Part shown: in pieces, positions 1 through 7,412 of the stretch
Layout: every line of letters begins with the position of its first letter
Position numbering within the stretch: position 1 is the first letter of the stretch
From: Gaiellasilicea sp963707575
GTDB lineage: Bacteria > Actinomycetota > Thermoleophilia > Gaiellales > Gaiellaceae
Direction: 5' to 3'
Assembly (NCBI GenBank): GCA_963707575.1
Contig: OY970171.1
Location: 620,001-684,000, forward strand
Length of the DNA stretch: 64,000 nucleotides
Made by a program: the position numbers and the translations under genes
Notes under the pieces: model-generated
What the model was told of the DNA's origin: nothing
Database searches by the model: none
What the model saw: only the letters and a program-made list of their open reading frames with translations

Positions 1-116
1 CGCTCGACACGACGGGCGCGGGAGATGCGCTCGCGGCGGGCTATCTCGTCGGCGGACCTGGGCTGGCGCTGGAGGCGGCTGCTCGCTGCGTGGCCCAGCT
101 AGGGTCGATGCCGTGA
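1..116 (+). CDS. PfkB-family carbohydrate kinase, C-terminal end (partial)
   Basis: The frame starting at base 3 is open to a TGA at 114-116 and gives the last 37 residues of a protein whose 5' part lies outside the window. It opens with LDTTGAGD, the PfkB signature 2 with the catalytic-base Asp and the anion-hole GAGD. The stop overlaps the GTG start of psuG (GTGA), so the two are translationally coupled. PfkB kinases next to psuG are usually pseudouridine kinases (PsuK), which make the substrate of PsuG; that assignment is inference from the neighbour, since the substrate lid is not visible. Confidence 0.8.
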   Translation, partial: LDTTGAGDALAAGYLVGGPGLALEAAARCVAQLGSMP

Positions 117-1006
117 GGCGGTTCGTCGCCATCGCCGAGGAGGTCGGACAGGCGCTCGCCGAGCGCCGGGCCGTCGTCGCCCTGGAGACGACGCTCGTCG
201 CGCACGGATTCCCGCCCGGCGAGGGCGTCGAGGTCGGGCTCGAGAGCGAGCGCCGCGTCCGTGAGGCCGGCGCAGTGCCGGCCACGATCGGCGTGCTCGA
301 CGGCGTCATCCGCGTCGGCCTGACTGCTGACGAGCTGGGGCGCTTCGGAGCCGACGCGCGCAAGGTCGGACCCCGCGATCTCGCCGCAGCCGTGGTGCAG
401 CGCGCCGTCGGAGCGACGACGGTCGGCGGCACGCTCGCCGCCTGCCGCGCGGCCGGGATCGGCTTCATGGGCACGGGCGGGCTCGGAGGCGTCCATCGCG
501 GCTTCCCCACGCCGCCCGATATCTCTGCCGACCTCGGCGAGCTCGTCCGCACCGAGGCGCTCGTCGTCTCGTCCGGGGTGAAGTCGATCCTCGACGTGCC
601 CGCGACCGCCGAGCTGCTGGAGACCCTCGGCGTCCCGGTGCTGGGCTTCCGCACGGACGACCTGCCCCTCTTCTATGCGGCCCACGGCGGCCCGGCCGTC
701 TCGGCCCGCGTCGAGAGCGCCGAGGAGGCCGCTCGGGTAGCGCACACGCACTGGGGCCTCGGCCGCGCCACCTCGGTCCTGCTCGCCCGGCCCGCGACGG
801 ACAGCCTCGACGACGTCGAGCCGCTGATCGAGCGCGCCCTCGCGGACGCCGGGAGCCAGGGCGTCTCCGGCCAGGGTGTGACGCCGTTCGTGCTCTCCTA
901 CCTGCACCGCGAGAGCGGTGGCCGCACGCTGGCCGCCAACCGGGACCTGATCGCCGACAACGCAGCACTGGCCGCGGAGGTGGCCGTCGCCTATGCCTCT
1001 CTTTGA
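113..1006 (+). CDS. psuG: Pseudouridine-5'-phosphate glycosidase PsuG
   Basis: 297 residues, full family length. The enzyme reversibly cleaves the C-glycosidic bond of pseudouridine 5'-phosphate to uracil and ribose 5-phosphate in the cytoplasm. Family motifs are in order: VALETTLVAHG near the start (Glu25, likely catalytic), GVLDGVIRVGL, DARKVGPRDL with the conserved Lys, TVGGTLAACRAAGI, MGTGGLGGVHRG, SSGVKSILD with the second active-site Lys, and a C-terminal GQGVTPF. The start is the GTG that overlaps the kinase stop by GTGA. Together the pair forms the kinase/glycosidase pseudouridine salvage route. Nothing unusual in sequence. Confidence 0.95.
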   Translation: MRRFVAIAEEVGQALAERRAVVALETTLVAHGFPPGEGVEVGLESERRVREAGAVPATIGVLDGVIRVGLTADELGRFGADARKVGPRDLAAAVVQRAVGATTVGGTLAACRAAGIGFMGTGGLGGVHRGFPTPPDISADLGELVRTEALVVSSGVKSILDVPATAELLETLGVPVLGFRTDDLPLFYAAHGGPAVSARVESAEEAARVAHTHWGLGRATSVLLARPATDSLDDVEPLIERALADAGSQGVSGQGVTPFVLSYLHRESGGRTLAANRDLIADNAALAAEVAVAYASL

Positions 1007-1968
1007 CTCAGTCCGGAGCTTGCCGCTCATCGTGGAGCGGGTCGAGCTCGAGCATCTTTCGCTGCCGCTGCGCCACATGACGCGGCGCACGACCGTCGTC
1101 CACCTCCACGGCGGCGACCACGAAGGCGTCGGCGAGGACGTCTCCTACGAGGAGGAGCTCCAGCTCACGTTCACGGACGACGCGCTGCCCGACCTGACGG
1201 GCGAGCACACCGTCGAGTCGTTCTCCTCGCTCGCCGTCGAGCAGCCGGGCTACCGGCCCTGGGGCCTCGAGTCTGCTGCGCTCGACCTGGCGCTGCGCCA
1301 GGCCGGGAAGTCGCTCGCGGAGGCGGTCGGCCGCGAGCCCCGCTCCGTGCGGTTCGTCGTCTCCCAGAGTGCGGTCGAGGAGCTGCTCGCGCTCTATCCC
1401 GACCTGCGCTTCAAGCTCGACGCCAGCGACAAGTGGACGGACGACGTGGTCGCCAAGCTGGCCTCGACAGGGGCTGTCGACGTGGTCGACCTGAAGGGCC
1501 TGTACGAGGGCGACTGGGTCGACGCGACCCCGTCGGCGGAGCTCTACGGCCGGGTCGCGCGGGCGTTCCCGGACGCGTGGCTCGAGGATGCGCGCCTGAC
1601 CGACGAGACGCGTCCCGTGCTCGAGCCGCAGGTTCGCCGGCTCACGTGGGACTTCCCCATCCACTCGGTCGCCGACGTGGAAGCGCTGCCGTACCCGCCG
1701 GAATGCCTGAACTCGAAGCCCTCGCGCTTCGGGTCGGTGCGGCGGCTGTTCGACTTCTACGACCACTGCGAGAAGCGCGGGATCGCCTTGTACGGCGGCG
1801 GCCAGTTCGAGCTCGGGCCGGGCCGAGGCCAGATCCAGCACCTCGCCTCGCTCTTCCACGCCGATGCGCCCAACGACGTCGCGCCCGGGGAGTACAACAA
1901 GGGCGTCGCGCCCGGGTTGCCCGCAGAGCCCGCTCCCGCCCGCCTCGCCCGAGCCCGGGTTCCGCTAG
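993..1968 (+). CDS. Enolase-superfamily protein with a 3' frameshift
   Basis: Resembles muconate cycloisomerase / o-succinylbenzoate synthase-type enolase-superfamily enzymes: a capping N-domain, then a barrel with FKLDASDKWTDD, VDVVDLKGLY, FPDAWLEDARL and a C-terminal LYGGGQFELGPGRGQIQ and DAPNDVAPG. Substrate unknown. Starts at ATG 993, overlapping psuG by 14 bp; GTG 1032 (VERVELEHLSLPL) is an alternative closer to the domain start. Near 1917-1922 the frame breaks: removing one C from a CCC run gives APGLPQSPLPPASPEPGFR and a TAG at 1966-1968, a 324-residue product. Without correction the frame runs on to 2378 across the antisense of the next gene. Either a sequencing indel or a real recent mutation. 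Confidence 0.7.
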
Positions 1969-2000
1969 TCCGGCTTCCGCGAGACGGGGCTCCGCTCGTC

Positions 2001-2073
2001 GGGCCGCGAAGCGGCCCCTTTAGGGATCTTCGCGCGATGAGCGTCCGCTTCTGCGGATGCTCATCTTGCGCAG
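2001..2073 (+). repeat. Convergent-junction stem-loop element, copy A
   Basis: First of three copies of a multi-stem element (others at 29058 and 63393). Stem 1 is GGGCCGC-GAA-GCGGCCC (2001-2017), followed by the conserved linker CTTTAGGGATCTTC (2018-2031). Stem 2 pairs 2036-2048 with 2053-2065 (13 bp, one G-T). It ends with CGCAG (2069-2073). It sits between the ends of two convergent genes. The third stem of the other copies is not clear here, because the next gene's end begins at 2079. Confidence 0.75.
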
Positions 2074-2078
2074 CTAGC

Positions 2079-2366
2079 TCAGGCCTCGAGCGCGCCGAGC
2101 AGCGCGTCGAGCTCGAGCAGCTCCAGCGACTGGAGCTTCGCGCTGCCGCGGGCGCCGAGGGCGAGCGAGACCTTCGCGATCGTCGCGGCGTCGGGCGCCT
2201 CGACCACGTTGACGAAGTCGTACTCGCCGATCGTCGCCCACTGGTGGAGCACCTTCGCGCCGAGCTCCTCGACGTCACGGTTCACCTCGCGCAGCCGCCC
2301 CGGGTTCGCCTTCAGGGTCTGCACACCCTGCGCGGTCAGCGTGGTCAGCATCAGATAGGTCGGCAT
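2079..2366 (-). CDS. GYD-domain protein
   Basis: 95 residues. Matches the small GYD family: MPTYLMLTTLTAQG at the N-terminus, a long helix (LREVNRDVEELGAKV) and the signature ATIGEYDFVNVVEAPD, here GEYD in place of GYD. These are ferredoxin-like alpha/beta-barrel-fold proteins with no established reaction. Its ATG lies 8 nt downstream of the stop of the membrane-protein gene, so it is probably the last gene of the operon running from 6611. No Cys and no membrane segment. Confidence 0.85.
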   Translation of the reverse strand: MPTYLMLTTLTAQGVQTLKANPGRLREVNRDVEELGAKVLHQWATIGEYDFVNVVEAPDAATIAKVSLALGARGSAKLQSLELLELDALLGALEA

Positions 2367-2374
2367 CTCGTCTC

Positions 2375-3040
2375 CTAGGTCGAGGAAGCCGATCGTACTC
2401 GCGCTCGCGCGGCCTGGTCGACGTAGAGCAGCGCCCCGCCGAGGAACAGGAGCGGGGAGACGACGAGGTCGGCGAGGCCGAGGGCGATCCGCTCCTCCGA
2501 GTCGCCGAGGTCGCGGAGGAGCAGGGCCAGCATCAGCCTGACGAGCCCGAACAGGATCACGAGCGTCGCCAGCGAGCCGAAGGCGTGGACGAAATCGACG
2601 CGCCCGAGCTCGACCGCCCGGCGCAGGGCGGCCGCGACGGGCAGCCGCTCGATCACGAGCACGGGCACGACGAGCCCGACGAGGGCGAGCCAGGCAATGG
2701 CCGGGAAGATGAAGACGAGGGAGAGGAACGCGGCCGGGACGAAGACGAGCGTGCCCACGATCACCGCTCGCGCAAGCTCGGCCGTCGCCGGCCGCACCCC
2801 GCCGACGAGCGCCGCTGCACCGGTGAAGGACGCCGCCATCAGCGGTGCGCCGGCGGTGAGCACGAGCACCTGCACGACCGTCTCGCGACCGGCCGACACC
2901 TGGTTGATCACGGTCACGCTGAGCCCGAGCGCGAGCGCCGCCCAGACGTGGTTGCCGTACAGACGCAACGACTCGGCGACGAGCTGGCCGACGGTGCGGG
3001 TCTCGGGCGGGAGCGGCGGCGGCAGCGGCTGCTTCGTCAC
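2375..3040 (-). CDS. Polytopic membrane protein, function unknown
   Basis: 221 residues with a proline-rich cytoplasmic N-terminus (QPLPPPLPPE) and about five to six hydrophobic segments, including LVFVPAAFLSLVFIFPAIAWL. The pattern resembles membrane proteins of the glycerophosphodiesterase-membrane-domain/DUF975 type (VLVIERLPVAAALRRAVELGR is a typical amphipathic stretch), but I cannot assign a role. The start is the last of three GTG codons in a 14-bp triplication at 3027-3068, the only one in frame with the long reading frame. Lies directly after mqnB. Confidence 0.75.
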   Translation of the reverse strand: MTKQPLPPPLPPETRTVGQLVAESLRLYGNHVWAALALGLSVTVINQVSAGRETVVQVLVLTAGAPLMAASFTGAAALVGGVRPATAELARAVIVGTLVFVPAAFLSLVFIFPAIAWLALVGLVVPVLVIERLPVAAALRRAVELGRVDFVHAFGSLATLVILFGLVRLMLALLLRDLGDSEERIALGLADLVVSPLLFLGGALLYVDQAARARVRSASST

Positions 3041-3068
3041 GGCTGCTTCGTCACGGCTGCTTCGTCAC
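3027..3068 (-). repeat. Three tandem 14-bp units that form coupled mini-cistrons
   Basis: GGCTGCTTCGTCAC occurs three times head to tail (3027-3040, 3041-3054, 3055-3068). On the minus strand each unit reads GTG ACG AAG CAG CC, and the first G of the next unit completes CCG, followed by TGA. The mqnB stop overlaps the first unit's GTG as GTGA. Two units therefore encode MTKQP-stop, each stop overlapping the next GTG, and the third unit starts the membrane-protein gene. Confidence 0.85.
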
Positions 3069-3619
3069 TGGGTCGGCCTGACGGCGGACGCTATCGCGAC
3101 GAGCCGCGGCAGGAGCTCTGCGAGGGTCTCGAGCGCCTCGCCGAAGCGCCACTTGGCCCGGTCGGGCTCGTCGATCTCGTTCGCGATCACACGCACCTCG
3201 ACGGCGGCAACGCCCGCGAGATCGGCCGCACGGAGGACCGCGAAGCCCTCCATCGCCTCCACCTGGAGGTCGCTCGCGGTCCCGCCCACGCGGGCGCTCG
3301 TCCCGATCGGCAACGCGGGAAGATCGGGGAAGGCGGCCCGCAGGGCGGCGAGAAGCCGCGCGTCGGCGGCGACCCGATCGACGACAGGGATCGCCGCGCC
3401 GAGGTCGCAGTAGACGGCCTCGGTGCCGAGCACCGTGGTCCCCACCGCGAGCCCGCGCGCGCCGGCGATGCCGACGTGCAGGAGCGCCGAGGGCCGCCGC
3501 TCCACCAGCGCCCGGGCCGTCGCCGCCGCGGCCTCGACGGGCCCGATCCCGCATTCGAGCGTGTCCACGCCGGACGCCGCGGCCAGCTCCCGCCCGGTCG
3601 CCGCGACGACGAGCAGCAC
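3065..3619 (-). CDS. mqnB: Futalosine hydrolase MqnB
   Basis: 184 residues. Nucleosidase of the futalosine route to menaquinone: removes hypoxanthine from futalosine to give dehypoxanthine futalosine. Phosphorylase/nucleosidase-fold motifs are present: VVAATGREL at the N-terminus, LHVGIAGARG, EAVYCDLGAA, AMEGFAVLRAA with the nucleoside-binding ME pair, and the MqnB-typical EIDEPDRAKWRFGEALE tail. The start is GTG 3619, whose G is the last base of the upstream stop (TAGTG), so it is coupled to pepF. No other menaquinone gene is in the window. An alternative is another 5'-methylthioadenosine-type nucleosidase; the C-terminal motif argues for MqnB. Confidence 0.87.
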   Translation of the reverse strand: MLLVVAATGRELAAASGVDTLECGIGPVEAAAATARALVERRPSALLHVGIAGARGLAVGTTVLGTEAVYCDLGAAIPVVDRVAADARLLAALRAAFPDLPALPIGTSARVGGTASDLQVEAMEGFAVLRAADLAGVAAVEVRVIANEIDEPDRAKWRFGEALETLAELLPRLVAIASAVRPTQ

Positions 3620-5409
3620 TAGTCCAGCTGAGCCGCGAGGCTCTCGGCCTCGTCGACGAGCGTGCCGATCGCGTCGAGCCCGGCCGACCAGAAGCCGGGG
3701 TCGCCGAGATCGAAGCCGAGCCGCGAGGCGAGCTCCGCCGGCGGCGCCGAGCCACCCGCCCGCAGCAGGTCGAGGTACGGCTCGACGAGCGAGTCGCCCT
3801 CCTCGACGTAGCGGCGGTAGATCGCGAGCGAGAAGAGGTAGCCGAAGGCGTACGCGTACACGTACCCGGGCGCCGCGATGAAGTGCGGCACGTAGCTCCA
3901 CCAGATCCCGTAGTTGTCGGTCACCTCGACGGCGTCGCCGAGCATCCGGTCCTGCTCCGCCCGCCAGAGCTCCGAGACACGCTCGAGCGGCAGCTCGCCC
4001 TCCTCGCGGCGACCGGTGTGGATCGCGTGCTCGAAGCGGTTGAGGGCGATCTGGCGGAAGACGGTCGCGATCGTGTCGTCGATCCTGCTCACGAGCAGGT
4101 CGAGCCGCGCTCTCGGATCGTCCTCGCGCTCGCGCAGCTTCTCGAAGGTCAGCGCCTCCGCGAAGACGGACGCGGTTTCGGCCAGGGTCAGCGGCGTCGA
4201 GGCGTTGAGCAGCCCGAGATCCTGCGCGAGCACGCCGTGCAGCCCGTGGCCCAGCTCGTGCGCGAGCGTCAGCACGCTGCGCCGCTCGCCGGCGTAGTTC
4301 ATCAGCACGTACGGGTGGACGTCGGGCACGAGGGTGGCGCAGAAGGCGCCGAGCATCTTCCCCGGGCGCACCGCCGCGTCGATCCACTCGCGCTCGAAGA
4401 AGCGGCCGACCACGTCGCCGGCGGTGGGCGAGAAGTCCGTGAAGGACTCGAGCACGAGCTCGCGCGCGTCGTCCCAGGCGATCGTCCCCGGCACCTCCTG
4501 CAGCGGCGCGAAGCGGTCGTAGTCCGCGAGCCGCGGCAGCCCCAGCAGCCGCGCCTTGAGCGCGTAGTAGCGCTGCGGGATGTCGTAGCGGGCGACGATC
4601 GCCTCCACGAGGCTGTCCGCGGCCTCGTCCGGGATCTCGTTCGCGAGGTTGCGGGCCGAGATCCAGGTGCTGTAGCCGCGCAGGCGATCCTCGATCGCCC
4701 GCTCGTTGAGGATCGTGTTCAGGATGTAGCCGCGCGTGCGCACGCCGGGCCGGAGCGCGTCGGTGACCGCCTCGGCGACCTGCCTGCGCTCGTCCTGCTG
4801 GGTCAGCCGCGAGAGGCGCGAGAGCGCCTCGTCGACGGAGACCTGCCCGCCGTCGAGGTCTATCCGCAGGTCCGAGAGCAGCTCGTTGAAGAGCCGGCCC
4901 CAGGCGCTCGCGCCGGTGAGGCTCTTCTCGGCGGAGATCTTCTCCTCCGGCTCGGAGAGCAGGTAGGGCCGGTAGCGTCGCTCGGAGCGCAGCACCGACG
5001 CGTAGCGCTCGAGCGCGGGATCGGCGAGCAGGCGCTCGGCGATCTCGTCGTCGAGAGCGGCCCACTCGAGATCGAAGAAGAGCAGCTCGGTCTCGATCTG
5101 GGTGTTGCGCTCGCGCACCTTCTGGACGAGCGCGCCACGGCTCTGGTCGGAGCTGTCCGCCGCCAGGCGCAGGCGCGCGTAGGTCTCGACCCGTGTCGTC
5201 GCCCCCTTCAGCCGCTCGAGCTCCACGACCGCGTCGTTGAGCTCGGCCGCGGAGAGCTCGCCGAGCTTGCCGCGATAGCGCTCACGGAACGCGGTCGCTG
5301 CGGCGGCGGCCTCGTCCAGATCGCCGAGCAGGCGCGGATCGTCCGGCCCGTCGAAGAGATCGGAGAGATCCCACTCGACGGCCTCGGCTCCGGTGACGGT
5401 GGTGCTCAC
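3619..5409 (-). CDS. pepF: Oligoendopeptidase F (M3B zinc metallopeptidase)
   Basis: 596 residues, full PepF length. Cytoplasmic zinc peptidase degrading short peptides. The catalytic HELGHGLHG motif (two zinc His and the Glu base) is followed about 25 residues on by LAETASVFAEAL carrying the third zinc ligand. The N-terminal all-helical lobe (EWDLSDLF, LNERAIEDRLRGYSTWISARN) and the C-terminal YVPHFIAAPGYVYAYAFGYLFSLAIY are typical. Starts at GTG 5409, overlapping the upstream stop by GTGA. Located between a dehydrogenase and mqnB in one operon; no functional link is obvious. Confidence 0.93.
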   Translation of the reverse strand: MSTTVTGAEAVEWDLSDLFDGPDDPRLLGDLDEAAAAATAFRERYRGKLGELSAAELNDAVVELERLKGATTRVETYARLRLAADSSDQSRGALVQKVRERNTQIETELLFFDLEWAALDDEIAERLLADPALERYASVLRSERRYRPYLLSEPEEKISAEKSLTGASAWGRLFNELLSDLRIDLDGGQVSVDEALSRLSRLTQQDERRQVAEAVTDALRPGVRTRGYILNTILNERAIEDRLRGYSTWISARNLANEIPDEAADSLVEAIVARYDIPQRYYALKARLLGLPRLADYDRFAPLQEVPGTIAWDDARELVLESFTDFSPTAGDVVGRFFEREWIDAAVRPGKMLGAFCATLVPDVHPYVLMNYAGERRSVLTLAHELGHGLHGVLAQDLGLLNASTPLTLAETASVFAEALTFEKLREREDDPRARLDLLVSRIDDTIATVFRQIALNRFEHAIHTGRREEGELPLERVSELWRAEQDRMLGDAVEVTDNYGIWWSYVPHFIAAPGYVYAYAFGYLFSLAIYRRYVEEGDSLVEPYLDLLRAGGSAPPAELASRLGFDLGDPGFWSAGLDAIGTLVDEAESLAAQLD

Positions 5410-6611
5410 GAGGAAAAACCTACCGGAGCGCGCTCGTCCAGCCCGTGCGGAGCGCCGTAGTCGGCGAGCAGCTCGAGAAACGGCTGCGGCGGGAAGGCCT
5501 CGGGGCCGAGCACGCCGACGCCGCTCCATACGCCCGCCGCCAGCAGCTCGAGCGCCGCGATCGGGTTCAGTGCGGTCTGGAGCACGACCGCCTGGTGCCC
5601 CCACTCGCGCATCGAGTGCTCGTTGTCGAGCACCTGGTAGAGGTACACGGCGCGCGGCCGTCCGTCCTTGCCGGTGCCGGTGACGTACGTGCCGGCGCAG
5701 GTCTTGCCGCGCATGCGGTCGCCCAGCCCGGCTGGATCGGGCAGCGCAGCCGCCACGACGTCGCGCGGCGCGACCTCGATCCCGCGCACGCGCACCGGCT
5801 CGGTCGAGTCGAGGCCGAGCTTGTGCAGCGTCCGCAGCACGTCGATGAACTCCTCGCCGAGGCCGTACTTGAAGTCGACGCGCCGGCAGTCGACCCAGCG
5901 CGGGATGAGGAGCACCTCCTCGTGCTCGACGTTCACGCACTCGACGGGGCCGATCCCCTCCGGGAAGTCGAAGAGCTCGGGCTCGGAGAAGGGCTCGGTC
6001 GTGTACCAGCCCCGCTCGCGCTCCCAGATCACGGGCGGGTTGAGGCACTCCTCGATCGTCGTCCAGATCGAGAAGGTGGGCGCGAAGTCGTAACCGTCGA
6101 CCACGAGGTTGGCACCGTCGCGGACCCCGATGTGGTCGATCTCGGAGAAGAGCTCGTCCGCCGCGTGCCGCGCGAAGACGTCCGAGAGCCCCGGCTCGAC
6201 GCCGATCCCCACGAGCGCGAGGAGGCCGCGCTCGCGCCACTGCTCCTCCTGTTCGAACTGCGCATCGCCGAGCTTCTCGCCGGTCTGCGCGTTCGAGAGC
6301 GTCATCGCCATGTCGAGATACGTGCAGCCCGCCGCGAAGGCTCCTGCGAAGACGGCCTGGTTGAAGCGCGGATCGACCGCGTTCAGGATCGCGTCCACCC
6401 GCTCGGTGCGAGCGAGCTCCGCGATCTGCCCGGCGTCGGAGGCATCGACCTGCGCGGCCCCGAAGCGTGGGTCGCCCTCGCGCTCGACGACCGCTTGCGC
6501 CCGCCCCTCGTCGACGTCCGCAAAGACGAGGCGCTCGAAGACGTCGCGCCGCTTCGCCACCGCACCGGCGGCTGCGCCGACACCTCCCGCTCCGACCACG
6601 AGGACACGCAC
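5406..6611 (-). CDS. Saccharopine dehydrogenase-family oxidoreductase
   Basis: 401 residues. N-terminal Rossmann domain with VLVVGAGGVGAAAG (dinucleotide binding) and D at the end of beta-2 (VFADVDEGRA), then the saccharopine dehydrogenase features NAVDPRFNQAVF, GCTYLDMA and GIGVEPGLSDVFARHA. It resembles carboxynorspermidine/saccharopine reductases and lysine-type dehydrogenases; the substrate cannot be fixed by reading. First gene of the four- to five-gene operon running to 2079. The GTG start has TAGGTT 6 nt upstream, so the mRNA is probably leaderless. Confidence 0.85.
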   Translation of the reverse strand: MRVLVVGAGGVGAAAGAVAKRRDVFERLVFADVDEGRAQAVVEREGDPRFGAAQVDASDAGQIAELARTERVDAILNAVDPRFNQAVFAGAFAAGCTYLDMAMTLSNAQTGEKLGDAQFEQEEQWRERGLLALVGIGVEPGLSDVFARHAADELFSEIDHIGVRDGANLVVDGYDFAPTFSIWTTIEECLNPPVIWERERGWYTTEPFSEPELFDFPEGIGPVECVNVEHEEVLLIPRWVDCRRVDFKYGLGEEFIDVLRTLHKLGLDSTEPVRVRGIEVAPRDVVAAALPDPAGLGDRMRGKTCAGTYVTGTGKDGRPRAVYLYQVLDNEHSMREWGHQAVVLQTALNPIAALELLAAGVWSGVGVLGPEAFPPQPFLELLADYGAPHGLDERAPVGFSS

Positions 6612-6623
6612 CGCGCGAACCTA
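6612..6623 (-). promoter_or_regulatory. -10 box for leaderless saccharopine dehydrogenase-like gene
   Basis: On the minus strand TAGGTT (6623-6618) is followed by CGCGCG and then the GTG start at 6611. Transcription about 7 nt after the hexamer would begin on the start codon; no Shine-Dalgarno sequence is present. Confidence 0.6.
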
Positions 6624-6802
6624 CCTTGAGGCACAAGGGTGCGGTCAGCCGTACCTCGAGACGCCTGCGAACCGCATCCCGATCACCCCCTCCGACCGGC
6701 AGGCTGTGCCCACATAGGAAGCGTCGAGCAGGGAAGGCCACAGCGGCTCACTCCCTCTCTCCGGCCGCCACCCCTCCGGACCTCCCCGCTCCGCTTCTCC
6801 CA

Positions 6803-6829
6803 GACGCGCCCGCTCTCCCCGGGCGCGTC
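6803..6829 (-). terminator. Second hairpin downstream of the 6892-7293 gene
   Basis: GACGCGCCCG (6803-6812) pairs with CGGGCGCGTC (6820-6829) across a 7-nt loop, a perfect 10-bp stem. It follows the stronger hairpin at 6840-6876 in the minus direction. No T-run, so termination strength is uncertain. Confidence 0.45.
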
Positions 6830-6839
6830 GTCTTGGTCC

Positions 6840-6876
6840 AGGTGCAGGCGGCCCTGCACAAGGGCCGCCTGCACCT
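6840..6876 (-). terminator. Strong hairpin downstream of the 6892-7293 gene
   Basis: AGGTGCAGGCGGCCC (6840-6854) and GGGCCGCCTGCACCT (6862-6876) form a perfect 15-bp stem with loop TGCACAA, starting 15 nt after the minus-strand stop at 6892. No following T-run, as is common in high-GC actinobacteria. The rest of the gap 6624-6891 holds nothing I recognise. Confidence 0.65.
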
Positions 6877-6891
6877 CACCCCGAGAGCCGC

Positions 6892-7293
6892 CTAGTGAAG
6901 GACGGGGCGACGGCGCTCGCGCGCCGCGGAGGCGCCGACGACGGCGAGCAACGCCACGAGAAGGGCGCCGAGCACGACGAGCACGCCCTGCGTCCAGTCG
7001 CGGCTCGCATCGGCGACCGGAGCGGGCGAACCGCTCGTCGTCGGACGGAAGTCGTGGGAGTCGAGATGGGTCGCCGCGCCGGTCGCCGCGTCCTCGCGGT
7101 GGCCGCGCAGGTACCGCGCGAGCGCATCCGGCTCGCTGCTGCTCCGGGACGCGTTGCCGACGTAGCGGTCGACCGCGTCCGACGGCGCCGCCGCCGTCGG
7201 AGCGGCCGGATACGTGTCCGGATCCGCCGCAGCGATGGGAACCGCCAGCGCCAGCGTCGCCAGCACCAGTGCGAATGTCGTCGTGATCCTCAT
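6892..7293 (-). CDS. Small secreted or membrane-anchored protein
   Basis: 133 residues, not recognised. The N-terminus (MRITTTFALVLATLALAVPIAAA) is a clear signal peptide, followed by a Ser/Ala/Pro-rich extracytoplasmic stretch and one C-terminal transmembrane helix (VLVVLGALLVALLAVVGASAA) with a positive tail RERRR. This suggests a type I membrane topology. A good Shine-Dalgarno (GAGGAGG, 8 nt upstream) supports the ATG at 7293. It stands alone between the dehydrogenase operon and the first LuxR regulator. No catalytic motif is visible. Confidence 0.75.
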   Translation of the reverse strand: MRITTTFALVLATLALAVPIAAADPDTYPAAPTAAAPSDAVDRYVGNASRSSSEPDALARYLRGHREDAATGAATHLDSHDFRPTTSGSPAPVADASRDWTQGVLVVLGALLVALLAVVGASAARERRRPVLH

Positions 7294-7412
7294 GCTTGTC
7301 GCCTCCTCGTCCGGATCCCTGATCCGGGGTCGTGAACCAGTGCTTGGAGGCTAGGAAGCGGGCTTCGCGCAAAAAACGGGGGAACTACGCGACTTTGCCC
7401 GCGCGTGCGAGC

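Noticed and set aside
1969..2378. Run-through of the enolase-like frame to 2378 (461-codon product)
   Set aside because: The extension is low-complexity antisense of the GYD gene; the alternative frame gives a natural C-terminus.
3883..5460. Long plus-strand open frame opposite pepF
   Set aside because: Its translation is Arg/Glu/Gly-rich without motifs, and the minus strand encodes clear PepF with HELGH; third-position GC explains the antisense frame.
7294..7412. Possible small gene or RNA between LuxR regulator 1 and the secreted protein gene
   Set aside because: No start with a ribosome-binding site, no conserved structure; only a T-rich/C-rich stretch was seen.
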